Shown here: piece by piece, positions 13,216 to 20,679 of the stretch
Position numbering within the stretch: position 1 is the first letter of the stretch
Layout: each line of letters begins with the position of its first letter
Source: a virus
IMG/VR virus record: IMGVR_UViG_3300010883_000349
Location: 1-26,878 of that record
Strand: one strand, 5' to 3'
DNA length: 26,878 nucleotides
The notes under the pieces: generated by a model
Told to the model about the DNA's origin: nothing
What the model saw: only the letters and a program-made list of their open reading frames with translations
The model's database searches: none
Program-made: the position numbers and the translations under genes

Positions 13216-16179
13216 ATGAGCACTAAAAAAACATTTGAAAGTTTTGTAAATTCCGTGAATGAAAACGTGGATGCATACAAAGTATACAAGAAAGTTTCCG
13301 GAAAATATTCTCTGAGAAAACCTTCATACTGGGGAGATCTATTTAATAGTAGCGCTTCGATACCATATAAAGAATTAAGAAAATTCGATAAAGAATTAAA
13401 TTCTTTAGACGTATATACGACTAGAGAACTAGGATGTCATAGTGAATATCCTATGCAAGCTAATTTTAAAGTTCAAGTACCTCAGGTTTTTGTGCTATAT
13501 TGTAATACTGAAGGCGGAGAGCTAGGTGAATTTTACGGAATGAGTATTCTAGTAAATACAGAAGGTGCAACGTATCCAAGATATGCATGTGGTATGCCAG
13601 ACTTTGAACCAGAATTACATAATTTCGCAAATGGAATTCCTGAAAGCTATTTAGATATCGTAACAACAGGTGCTCAATTACTGTACGAATCTATTGATAA
13701 AACATCTGATGAAGATAGACAACATTATGATTTTCTATTAACACTAAGGGACTCTGGTAAAACTAACATGTTTGGTGCAGCTCCTTATTTGCAAAAAGAA
13801 TTCGGTATGAGTAAGAAAGAAGCTAGGGAAGTATTATCAAAGTGGATGAAAAGATTTAATGAAGGTAAGTTAACTGAAGCTAAAAGAGCTGGTCTTTCTA
13901 AAAAAGAAACTTTAAAAGTTGCACAGAAATTTGCGGATGCTCTTACCAAATTAGATGGTAAAAAATATACAGTTAGTTCTGATTATGAAGAAGATTCATT
14001 TGATCTAGATATTGACGGTGATGAATATGCAGGTGGTTCATATAATATTAATGATGATGGTTCAGTAGTTAACATGGCAACATGGAACCGTAAAACAAAC
14101 GTATCACCAACTTACGGTAATATGGATGATGATATTAAAACTATTATAAAGACTATTAAAAACATAAAAGAATCATCAGTTACTGAAGCAACTGTAATAA
14201 TGGATGCAATAGATCCTAAATCAAATGTACTTAAAAAACTTTTAAAGAAACATAATGTTAAAATGAAAGTTTTAACAATGAATGGACCAGGTGGTGGCCA
14301 CCCAGAAGTTGAAATGACAGGTTCACGTGAAGATTTGCAAGCAGTATTAGCTGATCCTAACGGATGGGATGATGCAGACCTAGGAGAGTATATTGAAGAA
14401 TCTAATATATTAGAAGCTAGATCTATTAATAAGATTTCAAAAGAGTTTGGAGAAACTGTAGGAAAGATGAAAGATATTGTAAAGATATACATCGCTGCAG
14501 CAGATGGAAGTGATGAGAAAGCAACAACTAGACAGCAGCTAATAGATCTAACACAAAAGAAGAAAGCTCTTGTAAAAGAACTAGATGACGCCGTAGCTGG
14601 TAAAAACAAAGATGTAAAATTAGTTATTAGCGAAGGTGTTATGTCTGACATTCACCAGATGATAGGTAATCACAAATCCTTTGATACTTTTCAGAAAGAA
14701 TTCTTTAAAGAATATGGACATAAGAAAGTGATGAAAAAAACTCCAGAGTTTTTAGAATGGTTAAAGGCACTATATAACGATTTTGAATATGCCGTTGAAG
14801 AAAAGTATACTAAAAAGTCATTATTAAAAAAATTAGGAGATGCAGACGATGCAATGATTCAAACCGGAAACGGAAAAGAATACATCATCTATAATCCCGA
14901 TTCTAATAACGATGATAATGCTGCAATGTGGCATGATAAATCAGTATTTGCCGTAGACCAAGACGGAGAAGAGCATGAAATATCATATAAAGATATAGGA
15001 TTAGTAATGGTAGAATCTATAGTTACTGAAAATTCAGTTACGTTTACATTGGATGATGGTGATTTAGACGATAAGTTTTTATCTGACAAGAGTCTTTCTA
15101 GAAATCTAGATTATAAAGAGGATGGTCGTGATACTTATTATGTTTTACCAAAAAGAGATTTTGATAGATTACAGGATTGGGCAGATACTAGTGGATATGA
15201 TACTGATGAAGTAATCGAAGTAATAGAAGAATCAGTAATTACTGAAGCTAATGGACAAACAGTAAAGGAGTTTGGCGATCTTCTTGCATTATTATTAGAT
15301 GAAGATAGCGGACTCGATATTGAACGTGCTATTATCGCAATGGCTCCAAACAAGGCCAGAGTTTTAGAAAAGCAAATTTCTACGTTGTATAAAAAACTAT
15401 TTGATCTTACAAACCAAGGGTTTGATTTAAGAGAAGTTACTGAATCTAAAATTCAAATAAAAAGAAGATATACTGATAATCATCCTGCACAAACTTCTGG
15501 TAGAAAAGCCACAGTTAGAAATGCAATGATAGAAGCTTTAGCCGATAGCGTATTAACAGAAGAAGAGTTTAATAATATTCTAAAAGAAAAATCCATTGAC
15601 AATAAAAGATGGATGAGAAGAAATTCTAAATACTTTAAAGTAAGTGAAGGTGGAATTACTCTTTCTAAATTTGGAAAAAGAATATTGACTGGAATTAAAC
15701 CAGTTGTTAATTTAACATTAGAATCTTTTATTACAGAAAAAGCTAATATATCAGGAGCTTATAATGATTTAGAAAATTTATTAGGAACTGACATGGAAAC
15801 CATGGATGATTTTCAAAGAATTGAAAATGATGGTACATGGGAAGAAATGTCAGATTTTATAGAAATGGCCGGAGATGCTGAAGTATTAAGAAGACATAAA
15901 TTTAAATCACAAAAAGATATCGATAAATTAGCTAAATATGTTATGGGAGAATCTGTAGTTAATGAAGCTAATTATATCAAATTTAAAGGAAAGAAAGTAG
16001 ATATTAGTTCATTAGAAATGGAAGATGTTGATATGAAAGATTATCCAGATTTTTCTGATGCATACTTTAGTTATGGAGAATATTCTAATGGAAAAGAAAT
16101 GACTGACGAAGAATTATCAGATTTTACAGATGATAATTTAGATCTAGCTAATGAATTAGCGCATGACTCCTTACATTAA
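13216..16179 (+). CDS. Large modular capsid-internal polyprotein (987 aa), about nine predicted modules
   Basis: The N-terminus (KKTFESFVNSVNE) is capsid-targeting-like. Internal linkers of the type E-S-x-[VI]-x-E precede predicted prohead-protease sites. They lie after residues 221 (LTE/A), 324 (VTE/A), 400 (ILE/A), 473 (ISE/G), 677 (ITE/A) and 917 (VNE/A), with variants at 605 (VTE/N), 743 (VTE/S) and 841 (ITE/K). The intervening pieces are about 70-130 residues, mostly acidic, and look like independent domains; the first (1-221) is larger. Module 228-325 is homologous to residues 18-118 of the next protein. The last module (918-987) contains KDYPDFSDAYF. No enzymatic motif is recognised. 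The leader is a pure A/T stretch with no Shine-Dalgarno match. Inferred role: store of small proteins packed in the head and released after cleavage. Confidence 0.65.
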   Translation: MSTKKTFESFVNSVNENVDAYKVYKKVSGKYSLRKPSYWGDLFNSSASIPYKELRKFDKELNSLDVYTTRELGCHSEYPMQANFKVQVPQVFVLYCNTEGGELGEFYGMSILVNTEGATYPRYACGMPDFEPELHNFANGIPESYLDIVTTGAQLLYESIDKTSDEDRQHYDFLLTLRDSGKTNMFGAAPYLQKEFGMSKKEAREVLSKWMKRFNEGKLTEAKRAGLSKKETLKVAQKFADALTKLDGKKYTVSSDYEEDSFDLDIDGDEYAGGSYNINDDGSVVNMATWNRKTNVSPTYGNMDDDIKTIIKTIKNIKESSVTEATVIMDAIDPKSNVLKKLLKKHNVKMKVLTMNGPGGGHPEVEMTGSREDLQAVLADPNGWDDADLGEYIEESNILEARSINKISKEFGETVGKMKDIVKIYIAAADGSDEKATTRQQLIDLTQKKKALVKELDDAVAGKNKDVKLVISEGVMSDIHQMIGNHKSFDTFQKEFFKEYGHKKVMKKTPEFLEWLKALYNDFEYAVEEKYTKKSLLKKLGDADDAMIQTGNGKEYIIYNPDSNNDDNAAMWHDKSVFAVDQDGEEHEISYKDIGLVMVESIVTENSVTFTLDDGDLDDKFLSDKSLSRNLDYKEDGRDTYYVLPKRDFDRLQDWADTSGYDTDEVIEVIEESVITEANGQTVKEFGDLLALLLDEDSGLDIERAIIAMAPNKARVLEKQISTLYKKLFDLTNQGFDLREVTESKIQIKRRYTDNHPAQTSGRKATVRNAMIEALADSVLTEEEFNNILKEKSIDNKRWMRRNSKYFKVSEGGITLSKFGKRILTGIKPVVNLTLESFITEKANISGAYNDLENLLGTDMETMDDFQRIENDGTWEEMSDFIEMAGDAEVLRRHKFKSQKDIDKLAKYVMGESVVNEANYIKFKGKKVDISSLEMEDVDMKDYPDFSDAYFSYGEYSNGKEMTDEELSDFTDDNLDLANELAHDSLH
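13897..14190 (+). repeat. Duplicated protein module, copy 1
   Basis: Residues 228-325 of the 987-residue protein. Shared with copy 2: AQKFAxAL, then DGK, then DLDxDGDExAGGxY, a short turn, VNxAT, YGxxDD and a final linker with a predicted protease site. The similarity is plain at protein level but DNA identity is only moderate, so the duplication is not recent. Confidence 0.85.
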
Positions 16180-16183
16180 AAGA

Positions 16184-16191
16184 TATATAAT
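16184..16191 (+). promoter_or_regulatory. AT-box TATATAAT, candidate late promoter -10
   Basis: Second copy of the GATATATAAT decamer also found at 869-878. It lies 23 bases before the ATG at 16214 and 4 bases after the previous stop. Candidate promoter or mRNA start for the 448-residue gene and those after it. Confidence 0.25.
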
Positions 16192-16213
16192 ACTATAAAC
16201 AAAACAATATAAA

Positions 16214-17560
16214 ATGAAACTATACACTAACTTCGATAATTTTATCAATGAAGCACAGGTTATAAAGCAGAAAGATACTGCTAAAATAGCACAAAAATTT
16301 GCATCTGCTCTTTCAAAGTCGGATGGTAAGGAATTTACAATTTCTAAAGATTCACTAGATGCTGGAGGATGGGATTTAGATATGGATGGTGATGAATTTG
16401 CCGGAGGAACTTATTTTATCGGAGATGCTGGTGAAATAGTAAATGCAGCAACAAGCAATGATGTATATGGCCACATTGACGATAGCGAAGCTGAATTAAT
16501 TAAGACACTTAAAAAAGGTAAATTTGCAAAATACAGAGCAACTGAATCTTTAGAACTTAATGAGGCTCTAGCTTCTTCTAAGTTAAGAGGATTAATAGAC
16601 ATCAAAAAAGGTGGTAAGGAATTAATTAAAGGTATATATGGTCTTGCTAAAATAGCACTAGATAAAGTCACCGATGACATGATAATTTCTAATAGCAACC
16701 CGGTTGAAGTATATAAGAAAGCAAAAACATTCGGAAACGTAATTGTATTTTGGATTTCTAGAAATGAAAAAGAAAATGAGTATGCACCTGATAGTGGATA
16801 TGCATCTAATAAGGATTATCGCGAAATGATTCCTGGAAATTGCTTATTAGCTGTTTCTAATGGAAAAAATGAAATGTTTCAGAACGATTCAATATGGACA
16901 AGAGACGAAAGCGGAAAAAGCAGAATAAACTCTAGAAGACTTAAGAACATGGGTAAATATCCTGGATCTAAAGATACTGTCGGTGTTAACAAATCACACA
17001 ACCAATATAGTGGTACCGGATTAGGTAACATTAAAAGAATTGCAGAAGTGTCTGATGAATGTTACATTATTAATCTAGACGCATTAAGAGATTCTTTATC
17101 TACTAATGACAAGACAACTTCAAGAGCAGAGGCAAAGTCTGGTGCTACGGCACTGACAGATCCTAAGAAAGTTAAAGAGGCAAACATGACAAGATACAAT
17201 GAAATTCTTGCTAAGAGAGCCGATAACCCAGATGCAATAGATAAAAAAGTTAAAGAAATTATCGAAGATGCACACCAATTCTTAATGGCTGGTTTAGCGA
17301 AGAAAGAACTTGGAAATTATAATGAATTGACAATAGGAAAAGATCCAAAAGGAAGAGAAATCAGACCAAGAGATTTAAATAACTATATTTCAAATATATT
17401 GTCAGATTATCAAGGATATGTATCAGCATACGTTAATATGAAAACTGAAGAAGAACAATACGGAACAGCCTCTTCATATTATATGAGAGATGCTAAGCGT
17501 AAAGCCCTAGAGCTTAAGCAAAGAATAGCTAAATGGGATAATAAAAATATAGTATGGTAA
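16214..17560 (+). CDS. Modular capsid-internal protein (448 aa)
   Basis: Begins MKLYTNFDNFINE/AQV. This is very close in form to the T4 internal protein I start, with a perfect gp21-type site after residue 13 (base 16252). A second site, LNE/A, follows residue 117 (base 16564). Residues 14-117 are homologous to module 228-325 of the preceding 987-residue protein. Residues 118-448 form one larger domain with no recognised family. It has a FGNVIVFWISRNEKE strand region, a Tyr/Gly-rich stretch (NQYSGTGLGNIKRIAE) and a long charged helical C-terminus. The stop overlaps an ATG of the next gene (ATGGTAA). Function unknown. The organisation suggests two mature products after prohead cleavage: a small duplicated module and a larger domain. 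Confidence 0.65.
   Translation: MKLYTNFDNFINEAQVIKQKDTAKIAQKFASALSKSDGKEFTISKDSLDAGGWDLDMDGDEFAGGTYFIGDAGEIVNAATSNDVYGHIDDSEAELIKTLKKGKFAKYRATESLELNEALASSKLRGLIDIKKGGKELIKGIYGLAKIALDKVTDDMIISNSNPVEVYKKAKTFGNVIVFWISRNEKENEYAPDSGYASNKDYREMIPGNCLLAVSNGKNEMFQNDSIWTRDESGKSRINSRRLKNMGKYPGSKDTVGVNKSHNQYSGTGLGNIKRIAEVSDECYIINLDALRDSLSTNDKTTSRAEAKSGATALTDPKKVKEANMTRYNEILAKRADNPDAIDKKVKEIIEDAHQFLMAGLAKKELGNYNELTIGKDPKGREIRPRDLNNYISNILSDYQGYVSAYVNMKTEEEQYGTASSYYMRDAKRKALELKQRIAKWDNKNIVW
16265..16567 (+). repeat. Duplicated protein module, copy 2
   Basis: Residues 18-118 of the 448-residue protein, homologous to copy 1 at 13897-14190. Here the module sits directly behind a capsid-targeting leader; in copy 1 it sits in the interior of a polyprotein. 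In both cases predicted protease sites flank it. Confidence 0.85.
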
Positions 17561-17562
17561 TT

Positions 17563-17805
17563 ATGAAACACATTAAATTATTTGAACAATATATTAACGA
17601 AGGCGCTATAGATCTATTAGCCGATGAAATAGAAGATGCAAAAACATATGACGCATTTTCTGATGGAAATTCAGTTCAAGCAAGATCAACTAAAAAAACA
17701 TGGGACGACGGTGTTCCAGTTTTAAAGTATATCGCTAGAGCTCCAAAGAAATCTGTTAAACTACCTAAGGAATTTAAAGTAGTAGACGATACTAAATATG
17801 GATAG
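17563..17805 (+). CDS. Short capsid-internal protein, possibly truncated by an in-frame TAG
   Basis: An 80-residue protein starting MKHIKLFEQYINE/GAID, a capsid-targeting leader with a perfect gp21-type site after residue 13 (base 17601). I chose the ATG at 17563 over an in-frame ATG at 17554 because it gives the leader the same form as its neighbours; the upstream start would add MVI. The frame ends at TAG (17803-17805), but the codons after it stay open for 25 more and read like protein (see 17806-17880). The full-length ancestral protein was probably about 105 residues, ending three bases before the next gene. Function of the domain is unknown. Confidence 0.55.
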   Translation: MKHIKLFEQYINEGAIDLLADEIEDAKTYDAFSDGNSVQARSTKKTWDDGVPVLKYIARAPKKSVKLPKEFKVVDDTKYG

Positions 17806-17880
17806 TGGTATTTACAAATATCAGGAGTATGGTACGGTATTGAACAAGACGATTACGGAACTCCACCCTTTGAATATTAA
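17806..17880 (+). other. In-frame continuation past TAG: readthrough tail or decayed 3' end
   Basis: After the TAG the same frame encodes 24 residues starting WYLQISGVWYGIEQ and ending YGTPPFEY, then TAA at 17878-17880. The stretch is rich in Trp, Tyr and Gly, unlike non-coding DNA of this AT-rich genome. It ends three bases before the next ATG, the tight spacing typical of this cluster. It may be a nonsense mutation, TAG readthrough or a sequencing error. Confidence 0.5.
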
Positions 17881-17883
17881 GAT

Positions 17884-19455
17884 ATGGAATTAAACGAAAA
17901 CTTATCACTAGGCGATATGGCCGGAATGGGAGAAGTCTCTCTACCAACTGAAACATCAGTTGGATCAGGGGATATTCCAGCTGGAAAAGGAGATGCTGAA
18001 GAAGAGTATAAGAAAAAGAGGAATAAAAAGAAACAAAAGGAAATGAAGAACATACACTCATTTGAATCTTTCAATGAATCAATCAATGAAGGTAAATTTG
18101 ATAATATCGCTGACTTAGCTAAATCTTTACATTTCGAAATGGATCCTAAAACTGCCGAAGAAAAGAAAATCGAACTAGGTAGAAGACAAGGTGAGATTAG
18201 CAAAAGAAAGCAAATTGAAGGAGGTAACTATTCACTAAGAAGATTTAGAAAAGAGATTGGATATTGGAACGGTAATAAAAGAGACCAAGAATGGGCAGAA
18301 GATGTATTTGCTGGACCAGAACATTATAATACTGTAAAGTCAACTTTAGGTGCAGGGCCACATGCAAAAGCTGCTAAGAAAGTAAAATGGACTCAAAAGA
18401 AATATGACCAATGGTTAGAAGATGTTGCATCAAATGACGGTTGGAAGAATGCTTTTGATATGGCACAGAATGCTAAGAACGAACCAGGACTTATTGATTG
18501 GGTGAAAAAGAATAATAGAGGTGAAGATGCAATGCAAAGAATCCAATGGGATATTGAAGCATTTGCAGAATCAACAGTTACTAAGTTGACTCATTTAAAA
18601 TCTATTAATGAATCAGCTGTTATTGATAAGACAACAGATGATGAGATATTTGATTCAGAGGAATTATATACTATAAGTAAAGTTTTAGCTATTGCTAGAA
18701 AATATAAATTAGCTAAAAACGAAGGAGGTAACTTCGAAGATGGAATTGCAATGGCTGAAAAGTTAAAAAAAGAATTACCACAACATAAATTTCAATGTAT
18801 AGTTTATAGAACAGAATGGAACTATGGAGGTAATTTAGTATTAACGATTGCATTAAGAGGTAATTCTTACAACACTGAAGTATTTAAATTTAATTCTAAC
18901 AATTCAACAAGACAACCTAATTATTCTTTTTCAAAGTTATTTAATGGAACTATTAAACCATCTGATGGCAAAGTAGAAGACGAATGGGGTATGGGAATAG
19001 TTCATGGTGGATATCAAGCTATTTCTAGCTTTGATAAATTCATGGATGATGTCGTTGGAGTATTTAAAGATTATAAAAGAGTAAATGGAAAAGAATTTGA
19101 CATGAAAGTTGCTTTAGCACAGTTTAAAGCCGGCGCTAAGATATTAGACGAGTGGAAAAGACTTAAGCCAAGAATAGAAAAGCAATATGAGGTTGCAAAG
19201 GCAAGCGGAAGAAAAGCACATAGAAATATTGAGATCAGACTGCCTTATATTAGAACAGCTGAAAAGAAGGTTTATTATAAGACAGACGAGCCAAGAGAAT
19301 TAAGACATCCTGACGAGTATGGAGAAAGAGCTTATGATATTATAGATGGAAAAGACTATGCTAAATATGAAGCAGCACAGGCTAAGATATCAGATATAAT
19401 TGAAAAATTCTGTAAAAAACACAAATTTGAATTTGTATGGGCTGCTAGCTGGTAA
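17884..19455 (+). CDS. Capsid-internal protein (523 aa) with an extra N-terminal extension
   Basis: Residues 1-53 are unlike the rest: MELNENLSLGDMAGMG, then a Ser/Gly-rich stretch ending GSGDIPAGKGDAEEEY and a poly-Lys/Arg run. Met54 (base 18043) then starts MKNIHSFESFNESINE/GKF, a typical capsid-targeting leader with a gp21-type site after residue 69 (base 18090). This looks like two genes joined in frame, the first ending in the basic run. A second site-like INE/S follows residue 243 (base 18612), after a leader-like THLKSINES. It would divide the protein into a Trp/Lys-rich domain (70-243) and a C-terminal domain (244-523) containing WNYGGNLVLTIALRG and ending FVWAASW. No family is recognised. 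A strong terminator follows, closing the internal-protein cluster. Confidence 0.6.
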   Translation: MELNENLSLGDMAGMGEVSLPTETSVGSGDIPAGKGDAEEEYKKKRNKKKQKEMKNIHSFESFNESINEGKFDNIADLAKSLHFEMDPKTAEEKKIELGRRQGEISKRKQIEGGNYSLRRFRKEIGYWNGNKRDQEWAEDVFAGPEHYNTVKSTLGAGPHAKAAKKVKWTQKKYDQWLEDVASNDGWKNAFDMAQNAKNEPGLIDWVKKNNRGEDAMQRIQWDIEAFAESTVTKLTHLKSINESAVIDKTTDDEIFDSEELYTISKVLAIARKYKLAKNEGGNFEDGIAMAEKLKKELPQHKFQCIVYRTEWNYGGNLVLTIALRGNSYNTEVFKFNSNNSTRQPNYSFSKLFNGTIKPSDGKVEDEWGMGIVHGGYQAISSFDKFMDDVVGVFKDYKRVNGKEFDMKVALAQFKAGAKILDEWKRLKPRIEKQYEVAKASGRKAHRNIEIRLPYIRTAEKKVYYKTDEPRELRHPDEYGERAYDIIDGKDYAKYEAAQAKISDIIEKFCKKHKFEFVWAASW

Positions 19456-19482
19456 CCTTTAAAAATATTTAAACAATTTAAG

Positions 19483-19512
19483 AATGCTCTGTATAACTAC
19501 AGAGCATTTTTT
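19483..19512 (+). terminator. Rho-independent terminator
   Basis: AATGCTCTGTA (19483-19493) pairs perfectly with TACAGAGCATT (19498-19508) around a four-base TAAC loop, followed by TTTT. It lies 27 bases after the stop of the 523-residue gene and 11 bases before methylglyoxal synthase. It therefore separates the internal-protein cluster from the metabolic genes. Confidence 0.85.
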
Positions 19513-19523
19513 ATTTATACAAT

Positions 19524-19916
19524 ATGGACAGGATGAGATTCGCATTAATAGCGCACGATAATAAGAAAGCAGACATGGTAGCCTTTGTCTCTAAGAGATT
19601 AGATTTTTTTAATAATGAAGCAGTAGATATAGTTACGACTGGAACAACTGGTGAAAAGGTTAGGCATGCTGGAATTAACAGGGTTGCCACAGTAAATAGT
19701 GGACCTTTAGGCGGAGATGCAGAAATAGCGGCAATGGTAGTCAGAGGAGAAATCACAGGCGTGATATTCATGAGAGACCCTCTGGATAAACATCCACATG
19801 ATGTAGATATATCAATGTTAATGAGACTTTGCGATGTCCATGACATCCCCTTGGCTACCAACTACAGCATGGCAAGCATTCTTATCAAGTGGTATCGATC
19901 TAGGTATAAAATATAA
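19524..19916 (+). CDS. mgsA: Methylglyoxal synthase
   Basis: Converts dihydroxyacetone phosphate to methylglyoxal and phosphate, a bypass of lower glycolysis. 130 residues against about 152 in E. coli, with a shorter C-terminus. Key features are present: an ALIAHDNKK start (His11, Asp12, Lys15), the phosphate-binding TGTTG (39-43), SGPLGGD with the catalytic Asp65, and RDPL followed by HPHDVD with His92 and Asp95. These correspond to E. coli Asp71, His98 and Asp101. IPLATN near 108-113 matches the family end. All catalytic residues are kept, so it is probably active. It directly follows a terminator and is first in a short metabolic segment. In a phage this is an auxiliary metabolic gene; its benefit (phosphate release, toxicity or diversion of triose phosphate) is not shown. 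Confidence 0.88.
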   Translation: MDRMRFALIAHDNKKADMVAFVSKRLDFFNNEAVDIVTTGTTGEKVRHAGINRVATVNSGPLGGDAEIAAMVVRGEITGVIFMRDPLDKHPHDVDISMLMRLCDVHDIPLATNYSMASILIKWYRSRYKI

Positions 19917-19946
19917 ACAATTTAGTTTTTTAAAGTATAATACAAT

Positions 19947-20192
19947 ATGGATAACATTATCTTCAGACCCGAAAATTTTGAAACATGGTCAATTCAGGCG
20001 ATAAATAAAATCGAAACTGTAATTGATTCATGTTCTAGTCTTTCTCATCTAGATGGAGCTAAAAAATTAGTTGATAACTTTACTATTATCACTGCGCTCG
20101 AAGAAGATGACGAAAAATCTATCGAAATAATTATTCATCAATTGTGGCTTAGAGTTAAGCTACAAGAAAACAAAATATATGGATCAAACTAA
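19947..20192 (+). CDS. Small protein of unknown function
   Basis: An 81-residue acidic protein, probably all helical (NFETWSIQAINKIETVIDS; later SIEIIIHQLWLRVKLQE). No family is recognised. It ends inside the start of the cytidylyltransferase-like gene (14-base overlap), so the two are coupled. TATAAT at 19936-19941 lies only 5 bases before the ATG, too close for a normal promoter of this gene. Confidence 0.55.
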   Translation: MDNIIFRPENFETWSIQAINKIETVIDSCSSLSHLDGAKKLVDNFTIITALEEDDEKSIEIIIHQLWLRVKLQENKIYGSN

Positions 20193-20679
20193 AGGTAAAA
20201 TAGGATTCACTGCAGGGAATTTCGATCTCCTTCATCCCGGTTATATTTACACATTCGAAACAGCAAAGGAAAATTGTGACTATTTTATGGTATTTCTGCA
20301 AAGAGATCCTTCAGAAACTAGATTTACTAAATATAAGCCAGTAATTCCACTATATGAAAGATACAAAACGTTAATGGCTATTAAATACGTAGATGAAGTA
20401 GTTACGTATCAAACTGAGGAAGATCTTATTAACCTAATGGAATTTTATAAACCAGATGTTAGAATCTTAGGAGACGATTATATTGGTAAGAGATTTACAG
20501 GAGATCACATGCCAATCGAAGTTATTTATACAACTAGATCTCATAACTGGTCTACTACAAGAATTAAAGATTTAATAACCAAACAAACTATTCCACAAAA
20601 CCCTTCTATTATAGAAGAAGATAATGTAAAATCAGTAACAGCAGCTGAAGCTGAAGAACTAATAAATAAAAATAAATGA
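20179..20679 (+). CDS. Cytidylyltransferase-like protein (TagD/RfaE C-terminal type)
   Basis: A 166-residue member of the HxGH nucleotidyltransferase superfamily, related in form to glycerol-3-phosphate cytidylyltransferase and the ADP-heptose synthase C-terminal domain. It shows GFTAGNFDLLHPGY at the N-terminus, an ERYKTLMAIKYVDEV block, RILGDDYIGKRFTG, and WSTTRIK in place of the family ISTT-x-x-[RK]. The second catalytic His of HxGH is replaced by Tyr (H19-P-G-Y22), so activity or substrate may differ; I recall HPGY in some T4-like marine phage homologues. It overlaps the dehydratase by four bases. This suggests both act in making an activated sugar or polyol, but the actual substrate is unknown. 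The last ~25 residues are an acidic tail. Confidence 0.72.
   Translation: MDQTKGKIGFTAGNFDLLHPGYIYTFETAKENCDYFMVFLQRDPSETRFTKYKPVIPLYERYKTLMAIKYVDEVVTYQTEEDLINLMEFYKPDVRILGDDYIGKRFTGDHMPIEVIYTTRSHNWSTTRIKDLITKQTIPQNPSIIEEDNVKSVTAAEAEELINKNK

Noticed and set aside
14112-14651. A 179-codon open frame on the minus strand
   Set aside because: It lies wholly inside the 987-residue gene, is Ser/Phe/Ile-rich as expected for the antisense of acidic coding DNA, and has no motif. The other minus-strand open frames (for example 778-1083, 7251-7598 and 17877-18203) are rejected for the same reason.
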